In this document: piece by piece, positions 15,139 to 23,413 of the stretch
Layout: each line of letters opens with the position of its first letter
How positions within the stretch are numbered: position 1 is the first letter of the stretch
Assembly (NCBI GenBank): GCA_035544955.1
Contig: DASZZN010000018.1
Span: 1 to 64,000 of the forward strand
Direction: 5' to 3'
Origin: Candidatus Dormiibacterota bacterium
Lineage (GTDB): Bacteria; Chloroflexota; Dormibacteria; CF-121
DNA length: 64,000 nt
The notes under the pieces: generated by a model
What the model was told of the DNA's origin: nothing
The model's input: the letters and a program-made list of their open reading frames with translations, nothing else
The model's database searches: none
Program-made: the position numbers and the translations under genes

Positions 15139-17744
15139 GCCAGACCGTTCGCTTCGCCGGCTTCGATCGCCGCGGGAGGAAGAGGGCCCCGGCCCGACTC
15201 GCGGAACCAGCGGGTCAGCTCGGTCGCGGGCATCGGAGGGCACAGGTAGTACCCCTGAGCAAGGTCACAGCCGAGCGTCACCAGCTGGTCCATGGTTTCG
15301 CTGTTCTCGACCCCTTCCGCAACCACCCGAAGGCCCATATTGTGACCGAGCTCGATCACCGAACGCACGATCGACACGCTCATCCTGTCGGCGATCATCC
15401 CGATGATGAACGACTTGTCGACCTTGATCTCGTTGACCGGCAAGCGTTTCAAGCGAGCCAGCGACGAGTAGCCGGTGCCGAAATCGTCGATGGAGAGGCC
15501 CACGCCGAGCATGCTCAGTTGGGTGATGGCCTCGTGGATCGAGGAGGGGGCCATGATGCCGCTCTCCGTGATCTCCAGCGTCAAGCGGTTGGGGTCAACC
15601 CCCCAGTTCTCGAGCAGACCGGACGTCAGCTCCGGAAATTCAGGATCACGGAGGTTCCACGCCGACAGGTTCACCGCCAGCTCGACGTCCAGTCCGCTGT
15701 CGGTCCAGCTCCGCAACTGGGAGAGGCCCTGATTGAGGACCCACTGGGCGAGCGGTTGAACCAATTCGGTCTCTTCCGCCGCGGGAATGAACTGATCCGG
15801 CGGAATCAGCCCCTGTGTGGGGTGCTGCCAGCGGACCAGCGCTTCGACCCCCGTCGTGCGGCCGCTCTTGAGTGCGACCGTTGGCTGGTAATGAAGCACA
15901 AGCTCGTCATGCCCAATCGCGTGACGCAGCTCGCCGATGAGCGCCAGGTGGGCCGCCGTGTGCTCGTCGAGTCGGGGAGCGTACACCGCGTACCCGCGCT
16001 TGGTCCGTTTGGCCACGTACATCGCGACATCGGCGTGGCGCATCAGCGTGTCGGCCTCCTCGCCGTGCTCAGGACACTGGGCAATGCCGATGCTCGCCCC
16101 CACGTCGATGTTGCGGCCGTCGACCACGAACGGGTGCTCCAGCGCTCGCAGAATCTTCTTTGCCGTGTGTGACCCGCCCTGGAGGTCGGTCCCACCGGCA
16201 GGGAGCACCGCGAACTCGTCACCGCCGAGGCGCGCAACCGTGTCAGACTGCCGAAGCGTCGCTGCCAGGCGCAACGCCACCTGTTGCAGGAGTAAATCAC
16301 CGACCTGGTGGCCGAGGGTGTCGTTGACCTCTTTGAACCGGTCCATATCCATGATGAGCAGCACCAGTGGTTCTCGTTCCCGATGTCCGACAACGATCGC
16401 CTGACGCAGCCGGTCGTTGAACAGCATTCGGTTCGGCAATCCAGTCAGCGGATCGTGAAGCGACTGATATTCCAACGCGTCCTTCTGCGCCCGCTGCGCG
16501 GAGATGTCGTGCAGGATCCCCACAAAACGGCGCTCGCCACCGAGGAGCATCTCGCTGGCGCGAAACTCCATGGGGAAGATCGACCCGTCCTTGCGCTGTC
16601 CCCACAGTTCGCGCGACCCGGAGACCGAGGGCTGGCTTTTCCCGGGCCGCAGATAGTTGCTGAGGTGGCTGACAAAATCGCGGCGGTACGGTTCTGCAAT
16701 GAGCATCTTTGCGTCTTGCCCGCGAACCTCGGCGAGCGTGTAGCCGAAGAGCCGTTGAGCTGCCCGATTGAAGAATTCGACGACCCCGCTCTCGTCGGTA
16801 CTGATGATGCCGTCGGCGACGTTGTCCAGGACGCCCCGGACGTGCTCGGCCGCCGCTTGCAGAGCTCGCTCGGCTCGCTTTCGCTCGATGAATCGGCCGA
16901 GCTGGTCTCCGACGTCTTCTACCATGGCAAGCAGGTCCTCGTCGGGCTTGGCGATTACGGCGCTGTAGAAGTTCATCACCCCGGTGACTTCGCCGCCAAT
17001 CAGGATGGGGAAGCCCAAGGCCCCCTCGAGGCCGGCGTCCGCGGCCGTTGCCGGCGGGCCGAAGTTTGGATCGCTGGCGATGTCGGCGATCCATACGACC
17101 TCGCCTCGCGCGGCCACCTGGCCCGGTACGTCGATTCCTGGGAAGTGCGTCGTTACGGAGTTGGTCTCCTTGGGGCCGCCTTCTGCCGACGCGGCATGCC
17201 AGAAATCTCGCAAGCGGAGGACATTGTCGCCATCCCGGATCCAGAGCTGACCGACCTGCCAGCCAAGCTCCTCGCAGAGCCGCCGCAGAATTCCGCGCGA
17301 GGCCGCTTCCAGGGTGGGGGCTTCGACCAACATGCGCGTCACCGCGACGGGAATGGCTCGCAGCCGCTCGATCTTCTGGGCCGTGATGTCGTCAATCCCT
17401 AGAACGTAGTAAAGGGGCCGTCCGTTGGGTTCCCTCATCAGCGAGACGCTGACAAGCGACCATCCGGCGTGGCCGTCGGCGTGGAGATAGCGCTGCTCGG
17501 CCTGAAATCTCGCGATCTCCCCGGCCAGCAATTGCTGGGTCCCCGCCATCAGCGCCTCAATATCGAGAGGATGGGTTACCTCCTGGACGGTGATGACCGA
17601 GAGCTGGTCCGGTGCGTATCCGAGGAGCTGACATAGCGCTCCGTTCACATCCAGAAAACGCCCGTCCAGGCCCACCAACGCCATGCCGATCGGTGCGTTT
17701 TGGAACGCGTTGCGGAAGCGTTGCTGCGGTTCGCGCAGTGCCAT
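15135..17744 (-). CDS. PAS-GAF-PAS-GGDEF-EAL cyclic-di-GMP signalling protein
   Basis: An 869-residue multidomain protein without membrane segments. Domains in order: PAS (about 8-125), GAF (about 130-290), PAS (about 300-420), GGDEF (about 425-590) and EAL (about 600-850). The diguanylate cyclase site is intact (RLGGDEFAVL), as are the phosphodiesterase motifs GVEALVRWQHP, ITESG, DDFGTGYSSLARL, KVDKSFI, VVAEGVE and AQGYYLCPP. Both activities are therefore possible, with the sensory domains deciding which dominates. The LuxR regulator gene upstream is on the same strand, 133 bases away. Its TAG and that of the convergent MFS gene share the palindrome CTAG. Confidence 0.93.
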   Translation of the reverse strand: MALREPQQRFRNAFQNAPIGMALVGLDGRFLDVNGALCQLLGYAPDQLSVITVQEVTHPLDIEALMAGTQQLLAGEIARFQAEQRYLHADGHAGWSLVSVSLMREPNGRPLYYVLGIDDITAQKIERLRAIPVAVTRMLVEAPTLEAASRGILRRLCEELGWQVGQLWIRDGDNVLRLRDFWHAASAEGGPKETNSVTTHFPGIDVPGQVAARGEVVWIADIASDPNFGPPATAADAGLEGALGFPILIGGEVTGVMNFYSAVIAKPDEDLLAMVEDVGDQLGRFIERKRAERALQAAAEHVRGVLDNVADGIISTDESGVVEFFNRAAQRLFGYTLAEVRGQDAKMLIAEPYRRDFVSHLSNYLRPGKSQPSVSGSRELWGQRKDGSIFPMEFRASEMLLGGERRFVGILHDISAQRAQKDALEYQSLHDPLTGLPNRMLFNDRLRQAIVVGHREREPLVLLIMDMDRFKEVNDTLGHQVGDLLLQQVALRLAATLRQSDTVARLGGDEFAVLPAGGTDLQGGSHTAKKILRALEHPFVVDGRNIDVGASIGIAQCPEHGEEADTLMRHADVAMYVAKRTKRGYAVYAPRLDEHTAAHLALIGELRHAIGHDELVLHYQPTVALKSGRTTGVEALVRWQHPTQGLIPPDQFIPAAEETELVQPLAQWVLNQGLSQLRSWTDSGLDVELAVNLSAWNLRDPEFPELTSGLLENWGVDPNRLTLEITESGIMAPSSIHEAITQLSMLGVGLSIDDFGTGYSSLARLKRLPVNEIKVDKSFIIGMIADRMSVSIVRSVIELGHNMGLRVVAEGVENSETMDQLVTLGCDLAQGYYLCPPMPATELTRWFRESGRGPLPPAAIEAGEANGLA

Positions 17745-17877
17745 CTGCAGGTGTCGTCGACCGGTGAGTCGGCTGATGCGTTGCGCCAGGTTCGACTAAG
17801 GATGCGGCCCGCGAGCGGCGGTTGTCATCATCCGTTCAGATGAATTTTTGCAGGAATTGTTGCGGCCGGGGCCGCCG

Positions 17878-18663
17878 TCAGCTCAACCCGGGCATGCCCG
17901 CTGACGCGGCCGGGCCCAACCGGCGCCTCACGATCCAGGCCGCGACCTGTGCCCGCGATCGGAAGCCGAGCTTGGACAGGATGTGGGCGACATGCGAGGA
18001 CACCGTGGCTGGGCTGAGCTTCAAATGGTCGGCGATTGCCGCATTGGTGCAGCCCATCGCCAGGAGATCAGCCACCTGGTATTCCCGGTCACTCAGCGTC
18101 TTAAGACCGCTCGGCCCCATCGCCTGCGGAGCAAGACCGAAAATGCGCAGGACGCCGGATGCCTCTTCGCGGCGACGGTTTTCCGCCTGCCGGTGTACTT
18201 TCGACGGCCCGCTCCGTCCGGGCCTGGGTGCGCTCACATCCATGATGACGTTGAGCAGATGGGTCACGCCGCTGGGGCCGCTCAACGGATAGATCTCCCA
18301 GTCCCACCGTCCGGCGCGCTTGCCATGCTCGGTCGCGCCCAATTCTTTGAACTGAAAACCCTTGAGGTGCTTCGGTTGGGCCGTCGCACAAACGTCCCGC
18401 ATCAGCTGGATGACGCCAGCCTCCTCGGCGCTCGGAAAGAGATCGGCAAGCCGTTTGCCGGCCACCGGCAGCTTGTCGGGTGCGAGCCAGTGTTCCCACA
18501 CGCTGTTGGCGTAGAGGACGTGGAACGCGCCGCCACAATCACTGACGTGGAAGCCGATCGGCAGCGAGTCCAGCAGCCGGCCCAGGGTGGCAAGTGCGTC
18601 CGACTCAGGCGACGCTCGAAGCACGGATGCGAGCGCTTGCAGCGTCGATTCCGACTTCTTCAC
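17878..18663 (-). CDS. PAS-LuxR family transcriptional regulator
   Basis: A 261-residue regulator. Residues 25-145 form a PAS-like sensor with LPIGFHVSDCGGAFHVLYAN and WDWEIYPLSGPSGVTHLLNV. Residues 195-255 form a LuxR/GerE helix-turn-helix with LKTLSDREYQVADLLAMGCT, AAIADHLKLSPATVSSHVAH and ILSKLGFRSRAQVAAWIV. There is no receiver domain, so it probably responds directly to a ligand or redox state. It starts with GTG at 18663. Its likely target could be the GGDEF-EAL gene downstream, but no operator is visible. Confidence 0.88.
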   Translation of the reverse strand: MKKSESTLQALASVLRASPESDALATLGRLLDSLPIGFHVSDCGGAFHVLYANSVWEHWLAPDKLPVAGKRLADLFPSAEEAGVIQLMRDVCATAQPKHLKGFQFKELGATEHGKRAGRWDWEIYPLSGPSGVTHLLNVIMDVSAPRPGRSGPSKVHRQAENRRREEASGVLRIFGLAPQAMGPSGLKTLSDREYQVADLLAMGCTNAAIADHLKLSPATVSSHVAHILSKLGFRSRAQVAAWIVRRRLGPAASAGMPGLS

Positions 18664-18755
18664 CTGGACCTGGACCTTGGCTATGACTCTTTACAGGGTT
18701 TCGCTCAAGTTGCAGGTTGGCACGCGCCCACCGGTGCCGTCATCGGCTTTAGTGC

Positions 18756-19295
18756 CTAATTCTTTATTCGGTACAGGACGTGAGGGCGGACCGGATGACC
18801 CGCCGGCACGTTGGGGTGCTCGAAGTCGCCGCTGAGATCGCGGCGCATGCCAAGGCGCTCCATGACCCGCCGGGACCGCACGTTGATGGCGGATGTGAAC
18901 GAGACGATTTCGTGAAGGCCGACGGTGTTGAAGCCGTAATCGAGGGCGGCCCGCGCCGCTTCGGTCGCGTAACCGTGCCCCCACTGATCAGCCGCGAGCC
19001 GCCAGCCGACCTCGACGGCGGGCGTGAAGTGGGCAGGAAACGTGGCCGGCCAGAGGCCGACGTATCCGATGAATCGTCCGGTGTCTTTCCGCTCTACGGC
19101 CCAGAGGCTGTATCCGAGCTGCGTCCACCGCTCGCGGATGAGTGCCACGAATCGGCGGGTTCGCTCCTCCGAGTAGGTCTCCGGGAAGAACTCCATGACC
19201 ACGGGGTCGGCATTCATGGCGACGAATGGATCCAGGTCTGCGTCCCGCCAGTCCCGGAGCAGGAGCCGGTCGGTCACGATCAGCGGGCACGACAC
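18756..19295 (-). CDS. GNAT N-acetyltransferase (RimJ/RimL-like)
   Basis: A 179-residue acetyltransferase. Seen: the opening LIVTDRLLLRDWRDADLDPF typical of RimJ/RimL and GNAT_3 proteins, the acetyl-CoA strand-turn region VGWRLAADQWGHGYATEAAR, then LDYGFNTVGLHEIVSFTSAI and NVRSRRVMERLGM. The longer frame that begins at 19511 overlaps the permease gene and its extra N-terminus has no family likeness. GTG at 19295, 17 bases after the permease stop, gives a normal-sized protein. Placed after a DrrAB exporter, it could modify the same compound, but substrates of these enzymes range from proteins to antibiotics. Confidence 0.87.
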   Translation of the reverse strand: MSCPLIVTDRLLLRDWRDADLDPFVAMNADPVVMEFFPETYSEERTRRFVALIRERWTQLGYSLWAVERKDTGRFIGYVGLWPATFPAHFTPAVEVGWRLAADQWGHGYATEAARAALDYGFNTVGLHEIVSFTSAINVRSRRVMERLGMRRDLSGDFEHPNVPAGHPVRPHVLYRIKN

Positions 19296-19312
19296 GTCTG
19301 GGTTCGGCGCGG

Positions 19313-20161
19313 CTAGCGCGCCGTCGTGCGCCGGTAGCGGACGACCGAAAGCGGGACGAAGACGATCAGGATCCCGACGATCCAGGCGACCGACTGAATC
19401 AAGGCCCAACGGATATCGCCGGTGGTCAGCGCTGGATTCACGTGGAAGAGGCCCCGGAGCGCGTCGGCCAGAACAGAAATTGGATTGTGGCGCGCGAAGG
19501 TTTGCAACCAACCTGGCATCGTCGCCACCGGTACGAACGCGCTGGAGGCGAAGGTCAGGGGAAAGAGCCAGATGAACCCGCCCGATTGCGCCGCCTCGAC
19601 ACTGCGGACCAGCAGGCCGATAAACGCCGAGATCCAGGAGAAGGCAAAGCTGACCCCCAGCAGGAGCAGGATTCCGAGCAGGAACTCGAACGGCGTCCCG
19701 CCCGGGCGGAAGCCCACCAGGAATCCGACGGTCAGCATGATGATCACGGTAAAGAGGTTTCGGGCGAGATCGGCGATGGTGCGGCCGGTCAGGACTGCGG
19801 ACGAGGACATCGGGAGCGAGCGGAAACGGTCGATGATGCCGCGCTGCATATCCTGGGCGAGCCCGATGGCGGTTGTGACCCCGCCGAACGCCACCGTCTG
19901 CACGAAGATCCCCGGCATAAGGAAGTTGACGTATTGCCCTCCGGGGACCTGGATCGCGCCACCGAAGACGTAGCGAAACAACAGGACGAACATGATCGGC
20001 TGGATGGCAACGAACATGATCAGTTCAGGCACGCGCACCGTTTCCAGGACGCTCCGCTTGGCGAGCACGAGCGCGTCCAGGAACGCCCACACGATGCGCG
20101 GCCGTCCCGCGATGGGCTGGTAGCGCGTTCCTGCCATCGATATCGCGCGGGCGGTGGCCAT
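19313..20161 (-). CDS. ABC-2 type (DrrB-like) transporter permease
   Basis: A 282-residue permease with six predicted membrane segments. Seen: VRVPELIMFVAIQPIMFVLL for the first helix, VNFLMPGIFVQTVAFGGVTT for the second and third, and the cytoplasmic loop DMQRGIIDRFRSLPMSSSAV, the ABC-2 signature region. It shares one base with the ATPase stop, so the two are co-translated. It resembles the permease at 6840 in architecture, but the two sequences differ clearly, so they are paralogues of some age and not a recent duplication. Confidence 0.9.
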   Translation of the reverse strand: MATARAISMAGTRYQPIAGRPRIVWAFLDALVLAKRSVLETVRVPELIMFVAIQPIMFVLLFRYVFGGAIQVPGGQYVNFLMPGIFVQTVAFGGVTTAIGLAQDMQRGIIDRFRSLPMSSSAVLTGRTIADLARNLFTVIIMLTVGFLVGFRPGGTPFEFLLGILLLLGVSFAFSWISAFIGLLVRSVEAAQSGGFIWLFPLTFASSAFVPVATMPGWLQTFARHNPISVLADALRGLFHVNPALTTGDIRWALIQSVAWIVGILIVFVPLSVVRYRRTTAR

Positions 20162-21156
20162 CAGCGTGGCCTCCGTTGCCAGCGGCCGGCGGGCGCCGCC
20201 ACTTTTTCCTCTTCCGCCTGGTGACCGGTGAGGGTGAGGAAGACATCGTCGAGACTGGGCCGGTGCAGTTGCAGGTCGACGATGTCGATTCCGGCGCCAT
20301 CGAAGTCACGCACCAGCGTTGCCAGCTGGCTCGTCCCGTTTTTGGACGGCGCCGAGATCCGCCGCTGAGCCGGATCCACGGTGACATCGCTGGAGAAGTA
20401 ACGGCGGGCGACCTCGGCGGCGCGGTCGAGGTCGGCGTCCCTCGCGACCGCGATCTCGATGCGGTTCCCGCCAACCCGGTCCTTCAGCTCATCCGAAGTG
20501 CCTTCCGCAATCACCCGCCCGGCATCGACGACCGCAATCCGGTTCGCCAGCTCGTCCGCCTCCTCGAGGTACTGCGTCGTGAGCAGGATGGTTGAGCCCT
20601 CACTGACGAGCGAGCTGATCATTCCCCACACCTGCCGGCGGCTCCGCGGATCGAGCCCGGTGGTGGGCTCGTCGAGGAACAGGACCGGTGGCAGCAGGAC
20701 GAGCGACGCCGCCAGGTCGAGGCGCCGGCGCATGCCACCCGAGTAGGTCTTCGCGATTCGGCTGGCGGCGTCGATCAGGTCGAACTGCATCAGGAGCTCC
20801 TCCGCGCGGCGTTTTGCGTCTCGCGCGGCGAGGTGATACAGCTGGCCGATCATCTCGAGGTTTTCCAGGCCGGTCAGGTATTCGTCGATCGCCACGTTTT
20901 GACCCGCCAGGCCAATCTGTGACCTGATGCGGTCCGCATCCCGGACCACATCGAAGCCGGCAACGGTTGCGTGCCCGGCGTCCGGCTGGAGGAGCGTCGT
21001 GAAGATGCGTACCGCCGTGGTCTTGCCCGCTCCATTCGGTCCCAGCAGGGCCAGGAGGCTCCCTTCCGCGACGTCGAGATCGAGGCCATCCAATGCTCGA
21101 ACGCGACCGTAGTGTTTCACCAGACCCTCGGCGTGCACGGCATGATCAGCGGCCAT
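20161..21156 (-). CDS. ABC transporter ATP-binding protein, DrrA-like
   Basis: A 331-residue ATPase. Seen: Walker A LLGPNGAGKTTAVRIFTT, signature TYSGGMRRRLDLAASLVLLP, Walker B VLFLDEPTTGLDPRSR, LTTQYLEEADELANRIAVVD, and the DrrA-type C-terminus LDDVFLTLTGHQAEE. It is the first gene of a three-gene minus-strand unit (ATPase, permease, acetyltransferase). TAACCT at 21165-21170 lies 14 bases before the ATG at 21156, without a Shine-Dalgarno sequence, so the message is probably leaderless. The cargo is unknown; drug or lipid export is usual for the family. Confidence 0.93.
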   Translation of the reverse strand: MAADHAVHAEGLVKHYGRVRALDGLDLDVAEGSLLALLGPNGAGKTTAVRIFTTLLQPDAGHATVAGFDVVRDADRIRSQIGLAGQNVAIDEYLTGLENLEMIGQLYHLAARDAKRRAEELLMQFDLIDAASRIAKTYSGGMRRRLDLAASLVLLPPVLFLDEPTTGLDPRSRRQVWGMISSLVSEGSTILLTTQYLEEADELANRIAVVDAGRVIAEGTSDELKDRVGGNRIEIAVARDADLDRAAEVARRYFSSDVTVDPAQRRISAPSKNGTSQLATLVRDFDGAGIDIVDLQLHRPSLDDVFLTLTGHQAEEEKVAAPAGRWQRRPR

Positions 21157-21215
21157 TCCGAGAAAGGTTACCTGTCCAGGACCATCAAGGTTCGATCCAA
21201 ACGAGGGTTTGCCTC

Positions 21216-22115
21216 ATGGGCGAGAATGGCTACGAACCAGCGATGGATGAAGAGCTAAAGCCGCAGCCCGCGAGCGCGCCCGAGCAGCCGGCGCAGCTTG
21301 CGGCGAGCGCGGTGGAGGAGCGCGCTCGACATGCGAGCGCCACGGGTCGCATGCCGACGCTCTACATCGGGCACGGCGCGCCACCGCTCGTCGATGATCC
21401 GCTCTGGGTCGCCCAACTCGCCGCCTGGGCGAAGGCCTTACCCCGCCCGAGCGCAGTGCTGATGGTCTCGGCCCATTGGGAGAATGCGCCGCTGACCATC
21501 GGCGCGACCCGCACCGGCACGCCGCTGATCTACGACTTCGGCGGCTTTCCCGAGCGCTATTACCGGACGCAGTATCGGTCGCCAGGCGCGCCCGAGCTCG
21601 CCGCCGACATCCGGCGCCTGCTCTCCGATCAGCCGGTGGCCGAGCAGCCCGACCATGGACTCGACCACGGCGCCTATGTGCCGCTCACGGTGATGTATCC
21701 CGACGCCGATGTGCCCGTGCTGCAGGTCTCGATGCCCAGCCTCGACCCCGAACGGCTTTTCCAGATCGGTCGGCGGCTTCGCACGCTCCGCGACCAGGGG
21801 GTACTCGTCATCGGCAGCGGGTTCCTGACGCATGGCCTGCCCTTCCTGCGCGACTTCCGGCTCGATGCACCACCGCCGACATGGTCGACCGAGTTCGACG
21901 CCTGGGCGCACGAGGCGCTCGATCACGGGGACGTCGACGAGCTCTCCGACTTCATGCACCGCGCACCGGCGGTCAGGTACGCTCATCCTCGGACCGAGCA
22001 CCTGGCGCCGCTGTTCGTGACGCTCGGTGCCGGCGACAGCAACGGAGAGCCGCTGCCGAGCATCATCGACGGCTACTGGATGGGGCTCTCCAAGCGCTCG
22101 ATCCAGATCCCCTAG
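21216..22115 (+). CDS. Class III extradiol dioxygenase, 4,5-DOPA dioxygenase (LigB/YgiD) family
   Basis: A 299-residue member of the LigB superfamily with a single active-site metal. The ligand and catalytic histidines are in place: MPTLYIGHGAPPL (near residue 53), VSAHWENAPL, QPDHGLDHGAYVPL and FLTHGLPFLRDF. These enzymes open catechol-type rings with O2. GAGGG about eight bases before the ATG at 21216 supports this start. The first 45 residues are Ala/Glu-rich and could be absent if the ATG at 21351 is used. The pirin gene follows nine bases after its stop, so the two probably act together. Confidence 0.9.
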   Translation: MGENGYEPAMDEELKPQPASAPEQPAQLAASAVEERARHASATGRMPTLYIGHGAPPLVDDPLWVAQLAAWAKALPRPSAVLMVSAHWENAPLTIGATRTGTPLIYDFGGFPERYYRTQYRSPGAPELAADIRRLLSDQPVAEQPDHGLDHGAYVPLTVMYPDADVPVLQVSMPSLDPERLFQIGRRLRTLRDQGVLVIGSGFLTHGLPFLRDFRLDAPPPTWSTEFDAWAHEALDHGDVDELSDFMHRAPAVRYAHPRTEHLAPLFVTLGAGDSNGEPLPSIIDGYWMGLSKRSIQIP

Positions 22116-22124
22116 TCGAACGCG

Positions 22125-22853
22125 ATGCTGGAGGTCCGCCGCGACCACGAGATCCACAAGGAAGAGGGCGGCTGGTTTGTTGCCCGCTGGCACTTTTCCT
22201 TCGATCGCTATCGCGATCCGCGACAGATGGGCGTCGGGTCGCTGCGCGTGTTCAACCACGATCGCCTCGCTCCCGGTGCGGTCTGGCCGATGCACCCGCA
22301 CGCCGACGTCGAAGGCATTACCTACGTGTGGAAAGGCACCTTCCGCCATGCCGACAGCCTCGGCAACGATGGCATCCTCCATTCCGGTGATGTGCAGTTG
22401 ATGACGCTCGGCTCCGGCGCGGAGCATTCTGAACAGAACGGTTCAAAAACCGAGCCGATGGAGTTCTTGCAGCTGTGGATTCTTCCGGACACCTCTGGCC
22501 TTCCGCCGGGTCTCCAGCAACGACAGTTCACCAAAGAGGACCGGACCGATCGCCTGTTGAAGGTCATCGGACCGGCGGCCAGTGAACCGGTCAGGGTTCA
22601 TCAGGACGCCGCCGTGTACGTCGGCCGTCTCTCAGCCGGCACGGTGGTCGCTCACGACTTTCGGCCCGCACGGGGCGGCTATCTCTACCTGATCGAGGGC
22701 CGCGCGACGGTCGGCGCCGAGGAGCTGGCCACCGGTGACGCGACAAAGATCCGGGACGAGGCGGCGCTGCGCATCGAGGCGAAGGATCTCTCGGAGCTGA
22801 TTCTGGTCGACGTTCCGCTGCACTTCACACCCGTCGGCGTCTGGGCGCGCTGA
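22125..22853 (+). CDS. Pirin family protein (quercetinase-like cupin)
   Basis: A 242-residue bicupin. The N-terminal cupin has the pirin metal ligands in HPHADVEGITYVWKG (two His) and SGAEHSEQN (His and Glu), and the C-terminal cupin lacks ligands, as is usual. Pirins bind Fe(II); some open flavonol rings and others regulate enzymes by protein contact. Its place immediately after an extradiol dioxygenase suggests that both handle aromatic compounds, though no substrate can be deduced. Confidence 0.88.
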   Translation: MLEVRRDHEIHKEEGGWFVARWHFSFDRYRDPRQMGVGSLRVFNHDRLAPGAVWPMHPHADVEGITYVWKGTFRHADSLGNDGILHSGDVQLMTLGSGAEHSEQNGSKTEPMEFLQLWILPDTSGLPPGLQQRQFTKEDRTDRLLKVIGPAASEPVRVHQDAAVYVGRLSAGTVVAHDFRPARGGYLYLIEGRATVGAEELATGDATKIRDEAALRIEAKDLSELILVDVPLHFTPVGVWAR

Positions 22854-22877
22854 CGCGAGGGCGCGGCGTGACGTAAC

Positions 22878-22907
22878 CTGACACGGTAACCTTATGGTTA
22901 CCGTAAT
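22878..22907 (+). promoter_or_regulatory. Promoter with perfect 9-4-9 palindromic operator
   Basis: CTGACA at 22878-22883 and CGTAAT at 22902-22907 are spaced by 18 bases. The spacer is almost entirely a perfect dyad: ACGGTAACC (22883-22891), TTAT, GGTTACCGT (22896-22904). A repressor here would cover both boxes. No regulator gene is adjacent, so the factor is unknown. Confidence 0.6.
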
Positions 22908-22932
22908 TTCAGGGGGCAGAAGGGAGGACGTG

Positions 22933-23352
22933 ATGGCGAACGTGAAGGTCAGGGGATCAGGGACACGCAAATCACCGTGGGTTCTGAAGACACCGCCGGG
23001 GACGTCGGAATTCGAGGCCTACCGGGATGAGACGCTCGATCCGCCGGCCCTCGTCGTCCAGGTGGGGAAGACGGAGGTTCGGTATCAGTTGCGCGGGCTG
23101 GACGACCTCCACAAGATGCTGAAGCAACACGGTGATTGGATGCCGCTTGGCAGTGCGGACGAGCAGAAACCGGCCGCCGAGGGAACCGTCGAGGCGTGGG
23201 CCCGTTCGCCGAAGAATCCGGTGGGCGGCTGGTACGGACTGAAGAAAGGGTTGCGCGGCCGCTTCGGGATGTACGTCCCGCCCGTCGTGGAGGCGATGGG
23301 CCTCGCCGAGGTAGAGCACCTGCCGAAGAACAACCGGATGCGAGCGCGCTGA
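22933..23352 (+). CDS. Conserved protein of unknown function
   Basis: A 139-residue soluble protein starting at the ATG at 22933, four bases after GGAGGACG. It opens with ANVKVRGSGTRKSPWVLKTP and ends with LKKGLRGRFGMYVPPVVEAM and EHLPKNNRMRAR, segments I recall as strongly conserved in a small actinobacterial and Chloroflexi family. DDLHKMLKQHGDWMPLGSAD looks like a helical core. No enzyme motif, membrane segment or metal site is visible. It is a single-gene unit with a strong palindromic operator over its promoter, which suggests tight, possibly stress-dependent, control. Confidence 0.75.
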   Translation: MANVKVRGSGTRKSPWVLKTPPGTSEFEAYRDETLDPPALVVQVGKTEVRYQLRGLDDLHKMLKQHGDWMPLGSADEQKPAAEGTVEAWARSPKNPVGGWYGLKKGLRGRFGMYVPPVVEAMGLAEVEHLPKNNRMRAR

Positions 23353-23368
23353 CAACCCCCACGCTGCC

Positions 23369-23385
23369 CTCCCCCAGAGGGGGAG
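23369..23385. repeat. Short GC-rich dyad
   Basis: CTCCCCC and GGGGGAG pair across AGA. It may end the message of the gene that stops at 23352, but there is no T-tract. It resembles the core of the palindrome at 12798-12822. Confidence 0.35.
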
Positions 23386-23413
23386 AACCAGAAGGACGGC
23401 GTAGATTAGGCGC

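Noticed and set aside
19296-19511. Longer start of the GNAT acetyltransferase
   Set aside because: It reads through the end of the permease gene on the same strand and lacks acetyltransferase homology; GTG 19295 fits better.
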